Assembly: GCA_016875645.1 (NCBI GenBank)
Contig: VGPE01000113.1
Coordinates: 1-8,529 of the forward strand
Source of the DNA: Chloroflexota bacterium
GTDB taxonomy: Bacteria > Chloroflexota > Limnocylindria > Limnocylindrales > CSP1-4
Reading direction: 5' to 3'
Length of the DNA: 8,529 bases
Shown here piece by piece: positions 5,264 to 8,529 of this stretch. The notes under the pieces are model-generated. The model did not search any database. It saw nothing but the letters and a program-made list of their open reading frames with translations, and was not told the DNA's origin. The position numbers were made by a program, and so were the translations under genes. The first letter of the stretch is position 1. Every line of letters begins with the position of its first letter.

Positions 5264-6298
5264 CTAGGTGGACGTGGCTGCTGCGATGGCCGTGCGCAGT
5301 TCATCGGCGGTGACCGTCGCCTCGAAGGACCCGCGCACGATCCCGTCCCCGTCCACCACGAAGACCCAGGGCTCGCTCGGGATGCCGAACGCGAGGGTCG
5401 CCGGGGCCGGCTGGAGCTGGTTGTTCGCGCTGAGGACGGGCTGGAGCCGGCCGTCCTTGAACTCGAGGATGTAGGGTTCCACATTGATGAACGTGACGCC
5501 GCTCGTGTTCTTTGCGACGGCCTTGACCACGTCGAGCATGGGCCCGCAGGTCTGGCTGCGGCAGAAGGCCGGCGTCGCGAACGCCACGACGAACGGCCGG
5601 CCCTCGGCGAGCGCGGTGTCGATCGAGACCTCGTAGAGCTGCGGATCGGGCTCCGTGTCGCTGGAGAGCTTCGCGGGGTCCCCGTCAACGTCGTCGAGCG
5701 TCGGCGTCTTCGTGGACGGGGCCCGATCGCCGATGCCGGGTGCCATGCCGTCGGGTTGGACCTGGAAGCGGGCGCGGATCACTTCGGGCGTGCCGCCATC
5801 CACGGAGGTCACGAATTCGGCGCCCCATTCGCCGGCCTCGGGGTAGGTGACGTCGGCGACGTAGATGCCGGTCACGTCTTCGAGCAGCCATTGGAACCGC
5901 GCCGTCACGGTGACGATGGCCGTGTCGGCGTTCCGGCCGAGGTTGTAGAACCCGACACTTGCGGTCCGTTCCGGCTCGGCAGCCGATCGGTTCTGCTTGT
6001 CGATGAAGCCGAACAGGAACCGATCACGGCCGCAGACCTGCTGCGAGCTGATCAGCGTGGGGTAGACCGTGGGGTTGCCCGACGCGCTCTGCCAGCCCGG
6101 CGCGATGGAGGCGCCTGCGGCCGTGGGGCACGGGCCGGACGTTGCCCCGGCGCCGGTTGTCGTCGATCCGGCCGGCGAGGCCCCCGCGCTCCCAGCGGTC
6201 GACGGGGCGACCGAACCCCCGGGACTGCACGCGCCCACGACGACCGCGACCAGGACGAGCAGGAGCACGCGGCGGCCGATGGCCCGCGGGATGAGCAC
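5264..6298 (-). CDS. Lipoprotein with C-terminal thioredoxin-like domain (CX4C)
   Basis: A 344-residue protein. Start chosen at GTG 6298 because it puts a proper lipoprotein signal at the N-terminus: basic MLIPRAIGRR, a hydrophobic core (11-20) and lipobox VGAC with Cys24. Longer starts would bury this signal. Residues 25-60 are a Ser/Thr/Gly/Ala/Pro linker. Residues about 75-180 look like an all-beta, Ig-like domain: CGRDRFLFGFID, then VGFYNL, then GIYVADVTYPEAGEWGAEF. Residues about 195-344 form a thioredoxin-like domain: RPFVVAFATPAFCRSQTCGPM (234-254), VTFINVEPY (268-276) and PEPWVFVVDGDGIVRGSF, with the strand-cis-Pro region near 309-311. The cysteines are Cys246 and Cys251, a CX4C spacing rather than CXXC. 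I see no histidine anywhere in the protein. It is divergent to ctaA-ctaB and convergent to the pyrE-linked lipoprotein. A role in extracytoplasmic redox or oxidase assembly is a guess. Confidence 0.88.
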   Translation of the reverse strand: MLIPRAIGRRVLLLVLVAVVVGACSPGGSVAPSTAGSAGASPAGSTTTGAGATSGPCPTAAGASIAPGWQSASGNPTVYPTLISSQQVCGRDRFLFGFIDKQNRSAAEPERTASVGFYNLGRNADTAIVTVTARFQWLLEDVTGIYVADVTYPEAGEWGAEFVTSVDGGTPEVIRARFQVQPDGMAPGIGDRAPSTKTPTLDDVDGDPAKLSSDTEPDPQLYEVSIDTALAEGRPFVVAFATPAFCRSQTCGPMLDVVKAVAKNTSGVTFINVEPYILEFKDGRLQPVLSANNQLQPAPATLAFGIPSEPWVFVVDGDGIVRGSFEATVTADELRTAIAAATST

Positions 6299-6304
6299 CC
6301 GGAC

Positions 6305-6310
6305 AGGGTA
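6305..6310 (-). promoter_or_regulatory. Putative -10 box for the thioredoxin-like lipoprotein (leaderless)
   Basis: Read on the minus strand this is TACCCT, a TAnnnT -10 form, 6 bases before the GTG at 6298. No Shine-Dalgarno is seen there, so a leaderless transcript starting at the GTG is plausible. The 13-bp tandem repeats begin 3 bases upstream of this box on the minus strand. Confidence 0.33.
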
Positions 6311-6312
6311 GC

Positions 6313-6351
6313 GGCCGTCGCCGGAGGCCGTCGCCGGGGGCCGTCGCCGGA
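6313..6351. repeat. Three tandem copies of a 13-bp repeat between divergent genes
   Basis: The unit GGCCGTCGCCGGA occurs head to tail at 6313-6325, 6326-6338 (last base G) and 6339-6351. Copies 1 and 3 are identical and copy 2 differs at one position. The array is non-coding under the chosen starts and sits upstream of both divergent genes, directly behind the putative minus-strand -10 box. It could be a multi-copy binding site for a regulator, or a simple slippage product in GC-rich DNA. Confidence 0.85.
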
Positions 6352-6406
6352 GCGTGCCCTCGGCTGCCCGAGCGCCGCCCATGGTGGCCCGGCCCCGGCC
6401 CTCGGC

Positions 6407-6412
6407 TAGAAT
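6407..6412 (+). promoter_or_regulatory. Putative -10 box TAGAAT for ctaA-ctaB
   Basis: TAGAAT fits a -10 element and is one of the few AT-containing hexamers in this GC-rich gap. Transcription would start near 6419, giving a 5' leader of about 67 bases before the GTG at 6486. No clear -35 element is visible. It resembles TAGACT before pyrE. Confidence 0.4.
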
Positions 6413-6441
6413 GGCCGGCGTCCACCCGCGCCGCGCCCGGT

Positions 6442-6468
6442 CCCGCGCCCCCGGGCCGCCCGCGCGGG
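6442..6468 (+). promoter_or_regulatory. Hairpin in the ctaA-ctaB 5' leader
   Basis: CCCGCGC (6442-6448) pairs with GCGCGGG (6462-6468), a 7-bp all-GC stem with a 13-base loop. It ends 8 bases before the GGAGG of the next gene. Such a stem is stable and could affect ribosome access, but GC-rich DNA produces such stems often. Confidence 0.3.
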
Positions 6469-6476
6469 CACTGGTC

Positions 6477-6481
6477 GGAGG
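6477..6481 (+). promoter_or_regulatory. Shine-Dalgarno GGAGG fixing the ctaA-ctaB start
   Basis: GGAGG lies 4 bases before the GTG at 6486. It supports that codon over several upstream in-frame starts, whose translation would add an Arg/Pro-rich stretch before the first membrane helix. Confidence 0.65.
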
Positions 6482-6485
6482 TTTC

Positions 6486-8354
6486 GTGACCCGCTTCCAG
6501 AAGGTCGCGGCGGCGACGGTCGCCCTGACCTTCCTGCTCGTGATCATCGGCGTCGTTGTGCGGGCCACGGATTCCGGCCTGGGATGCCCCGACTGGCCGC
6601 TCTGCTACGGGCAGCTGCTGCCGGCACTCGGCGATTCGAAGGCGTGGATCGAGTGGACGCACCGCGGAGTCGCAGCGGTCCTCGGGTTCTTCGTCCTCGG
6701 CATCGCGGCCCTCGCCGTCAGGGACCATCGCGATCGGCCGTCAATCCTCTGGCCGTCGCTCGGCGCCCTGGGCCTCGTGCTGTTCCAGGCGTGGCTGGGG
6801 CGCGAAACCGTCCGCCTCGGCAACAGCGGGGAATCGGTGACTGCGCACCTCGCCGCGGCGATGGCGCTGGTCGGCCTGCTCGTGTTCGTGCTCGCGCGGT
6901 CCTTCTATCCGGCGCGATTCGGCGGCCGCGGCGGCAGCCAGCGGTTCACGCTGCTGGCGGCCTTCGCCGCGCTATCGACCTACGCGCTGCTGCTCTTCGG
7001 CTCGCACGTGACCGCGACGGACGCGGCGCTGGTGTTCCCGGACTGGCCGCTGATGGGCGGGACGCTGTTCCCGCCGCTCACCGACGCCACGTCGGCCCAG
7101 GTCTTCCACCGCTGGGTGGCCATCGTGGTGGGGCTGATCGTCGCCGCCCTGGCGGTGGTGGCGTGGCGCAGCGCCGAGCAGCGCGCGCATCGCTCCATTG
7201 CCTGGCTGGCGGGGATCGCCGCGGTGCTCTACCCGGTCCAGGCCGTGGTGGGTGCGGCGCAGATCTGGACCCGCCTCGACCCGATCGCGCAGACGCTCCA
7301 CCTTGCCCTGGGCGCCTTCATCTGGGGTGCCCTCGCCGGCCTGGTCGTCGTGAGCTACTACACGGCGCGCAGGGCCGTGGTCGGTGTCAGCGCGGGTTCG
7401 CCCGGCGGCGGGGCTCGGGACGTCGGCGAGCGCGCCGGCGGCACGGCTCGCGACACCATCCGGGCCTACATTGCCCTCACCAAGCCCCGGATCATCGAGT
7501 TGCTCCTGGTCACAACGGTCCCGGCCATGGTGCTCGCCGCGCGCGGCCTGCCGCCGCTCTGGCTGGTGTTCTGGACGCTCGTCGGCGGGTCGCTCGCCGC
7601 CGGCAGCGCCAATGCGATCAACTGCTACCTCGATCGCGACATCGACGAGTTGATGGTGCGCACCCGCCGCCGGCCGCTGCCCGCGCACGAGGTCGAGCCC
7701 GAACGGGCGGTGGTCTTCGGGCTCGTGCTGGGGGTCGTGTCATTCGTCGTGCTGGCGTACTTCGTCAACCTGCTCGCAGCGTTCCTCGCGCTGCTCGCGA
7801 TCGCGTTCTACGTGATCGTGTACACGCTGCTCCTGAAGCGCACGACGCCGCAGAACATCGTGATCGGCGGGGCGGCGGGGGCCCTGCCGCCGGTGATCGG
7901 CTGGGCGGCCGTGACGGGCGACATCGGGCTGCCCGCGCTGCTGCTGTTCGCGCTGGTCTTCTACTGGACGCCACCCCACTTCTGGGCGCTCTCATTGCGC
8001 ATCGCGGAGGACTATGCCGCCGCAGGGGTGCCGATGCTGCCGGTCGTCCGGGGTGTGCCGGAGACCACCCGCCAGATCGGCCTCTACACGGTGCTGCTCG
8101 TGGCGATCTCACTGATCCTGTTTGCGGTCGCGCGAATGGGCCTCATCTATCTCGTCGCGGCCGTCATCCTGGGTGCGATCTTCCTGTGGCAGGCGTACCG
8201 GCTGTGGCGCGTGGGCACGTCGGCGGCAGGCGCTGCATCGCCGGCGGCTTCCACGCCGGGCGCGATCGCCCTGTATCGCTACTCGATCAGCTACCTGAGC
8301 CTGCTCTTCCTGGCGGTTGCCGTGGACGCATTGGTGGTCATCCCGGTCGTCTGA
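6486..8354 (+). CDS. ctaAB: Fused heme A synthase (CtaA) and heme O synthase / protoheme IX farnesyltransferase (CtaB)
   Basis: One 622-residue membrane protein carrying both steps from heme B to heme A for aa3-type oxidases. Residues 1-297 are CtaA/COX15 with eight helices. The four heme-ligand histidines are in place: His59 (EWTHR), His121 (TAHLAAA), His208 (FHRW) and His272 (TLHLALG). The first outer loop has Cys34 and Cys40 in GLGCPDWPLC. The matching loop of the second half, LVFPDWPLMGG (182-192), lacks both cysteines. A Gly/Arg-rich linker covers about 298-322. Residues 323-622 are CtaB/COX10 of the UbiA superfamily with about nine helices: LTKPRIIELL (331-340), the Asp-rich motif Asn379-x3-Asp383-x3-Asp387, Y-x4-K-R (446-452), WTPPHFWALSL (494-504) and DYAAAGVPMLPVV (509-521). 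There is no stop or frame change in the linker. Start GTG 6486 follows GGAGG. CtaB acts first chemically although it is C-terminal here. Confidence 0.95.
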   Translation: MTRFQKVAAATVALTFLLVIIGVVVRATDSGLGCPDWPLCYGQLLPALGDSKAWIEWTHRGVAAVLGFFVLGIAALAVRDHRDRPSILWPSLGALGLVLFQAWLGRETVRLGNSGESVTAHLAAAMALVGLLVFVLARSFYPARFGGRGGSQRFTLLAAFAALSTYALLLFGSHVTATDAALVFPDWPLMGGTLFPPLTDATSAQVFHRWVAIVVGLIVAALAVVAWRSAEQRAHRSIAWLAGIAAVLYPVQAVVGAAQIWTRLDPIAQTLHLALGAFIWGALAGLVVVSYYTARRAVVGVSAGSPGGGARDVGERAGGTARDTIRAYIALTKPRIIELLLVTTVPAMVLAARGLPPLWLVFWTLVGGSLAAGSANAINCYLDRDIDELMVRTRRRPLPAHEVEPERAVVFGLVLGVVSFVVLAYFVNLLAAFLALLAIAFYVIVYTLLLKRTTPQNIVIGGAAGALPPVIGWAAVTGDIGLPALLLFALVFYWTPPHFWALSLRIAEDYAAAGVPMLPVVRGVPETTRQIGLYTVLLVAISLILFAVARMGLIYLVAAVILGAIFLWQAYRLWRVGTSAAGAASPAASTPGAIALYRYSISYLSLLFLAVAVDALVVIPVV

Positions 8355-8529
8355 AGGCGCGGCGCCGCCAGGCGCCCATCGCGGACCGCAGACCAGACGA
8401 GCCCGTCAGACTCGGGCAGCGGCGTTCCGCGCCGATCCAGGCAGTCGAGCCACTTCCGGCCGCTGCCGGGGAAGCGGGCTGCGAACAAGGGCCCCAACTC
8501 CGCCACAAGGGCCCGATTGCGAGCGGTTG
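8291..8529 (-). CDS. C-terminal end of an unidentified protein (gene continues past right edge)
   Basis: On the minus strand a frame is open from the right edge to a stop at 8291-8293, about 79 residues. The part outside ctaA-ctaB reads like real protein: LVAELGPLFAARFPGSGRKW, then LDCLDRRGTPLPESDGLVW, then SAVRDGRLAAPRLQ. The codons mostly end in G or C. The plus strand here encodes only an implausible Arg/Ser/Pro-rich peptide. The last ~20 residues overlap the 3' end of ctaA-ctaB by 64 bases, which is long for convergent genes, so the true C-terminus or the frame there is uncertain. No family is recognised. If it is real, it converges on ctaA-ctaB. Confidence 0.5.
   Translation of the reverse strand, partial: TARNRALVAELGPLFAARFPGSGRKWLDCLDRRGTPLPESDGLVWSAVRDGRLAAPRLQTTGMTTNASTATARKSRLR
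8361..8376 (+). terminator. Hairpin just after the ctaA-ctaB stop, possible terminator
   Basis: GGCGCC (8361-8366), loop GCCA, GGCGCC (8371-8376): a perfect 6-bp stem starting 7 bases after the stop codon. The position suits a terminator, but no T run follows. It also lies inside the likely coding region of the opposing partial gene, so it may be incidental. Confidence 0.3.

Noticed and set aside
5264..6298. SCO1-type copper chaperone for cytochrome oxidase
   Set aside because: SCO proteins need Cys-x3-Cys and a distal histidine. This protein has Cys-x4-Cys and no histidine, so only a general thioredoxin-like fold is claimed.
6354..6485. N-terminal extension of CtaA-CtaB to earlier in-frame starts
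   Set aside because: The added residues are Arg/Pro/Ala-rich, start upstream of the putative promoter, and GTG 6486 has GGAGG directly before it.
6299..6568. N-terminal extension of the thioredoxin-like lipoprotein to upstream starts
   Set aside because: It would bury the lipoprotein signal behind up to 90 basic residues, translate the 13-bp repeats and run into the ctaA-ctaB start.
1..8529. CRISPR array, tRNA, rRNA, transposase, phage or toxin-antitoxin module
   Set aside because: No spaced direct repeats, cloverleaf-like sequence, terminal inverted repeats or characteristic protein motifs were found. The only tandem repeats are the 9-bp and 13-bp ones listed.

Overview
The window is about 70% G+C, densely packed and almost entirely coding. 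It uses many GTG starts, 4-base GTGA/ATGA stop-start overlaps and G/C-ending codons. No mobile element, CRISPR array, rRNA or tRNA is visible. A fused heme A/heme O synthase, a Thermus-type orotate phosphoribosyltransferase with a C-terminal CxxC tail, and lipoproteins with Ser/Thr/Gly/Pro linkers point to an aerobic, high-GC bacterium. I would guess Chloroflexota (Limnocylindria/Ellin6529-like), but that is inference from gene style, not a placement.

Layout. Positions 1-3984 hold a rightward run of five tightly packed genes: the 3' end of a small unidentified protein (1-303), a duplicated very acidic protein (319-1269), pyrK (1266-2159), a six-helix DUF998-like membrane protein (2156-2818) and pyrD (2815-3984). 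Three of the four junctions overlap by 4 bases, so this looks like one operon. After a ~100-bp gap holding an inverted repeat and a -10-like TAGACT box, a second rightward unit carries a possible 8-codon leader, pyrE (4110-4793) and a small lipoprotein (4790-5188), again linked by GTGA overlaps. Convergent to it, on the minus strand, is a lipoprotein with a thioredoxin-like domain (5264-6298). A 187-bp divergent intergenic region with three tandem 13-bp repeats separates it from a rightward ctaA-ctaB fusion (6486-8354). The C-terminal end of a minus-strand gene enters from the right edge.

How the genes work together. PyrD (class 1B dihydroorotate dehydrogenase) and PyrK (its FAD/2Fe-2S electron-transfer subunit) should form one NAD-linked complex making orotate, which PyrE converts to OMP: steps 4 and 5 of de novo UMP synthesis. 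CtaA-CtaB farnesylates heme B to heme O and oxidises it to heme A for an aa3-type terminal oxidase. The divergent thioredoxin-fold lipoprotein may work at the outer membrane face, possibly in redox or oxidase assembly, but this rests only on position and fold.

Most of the window is recognisable housekeeping metabolism. The less ordinary items are the DUF998 gene inside the pyrK-pyrD pair, the tandem repeats in the divergent promoter region, the pyrE leader arrangement, the duplicated acidic protein next to pyrK, and the CX4C histidine-free thioredoxin-like lipoprotein. I do not see convincing evidence for a wholly new defence or mobile system here.
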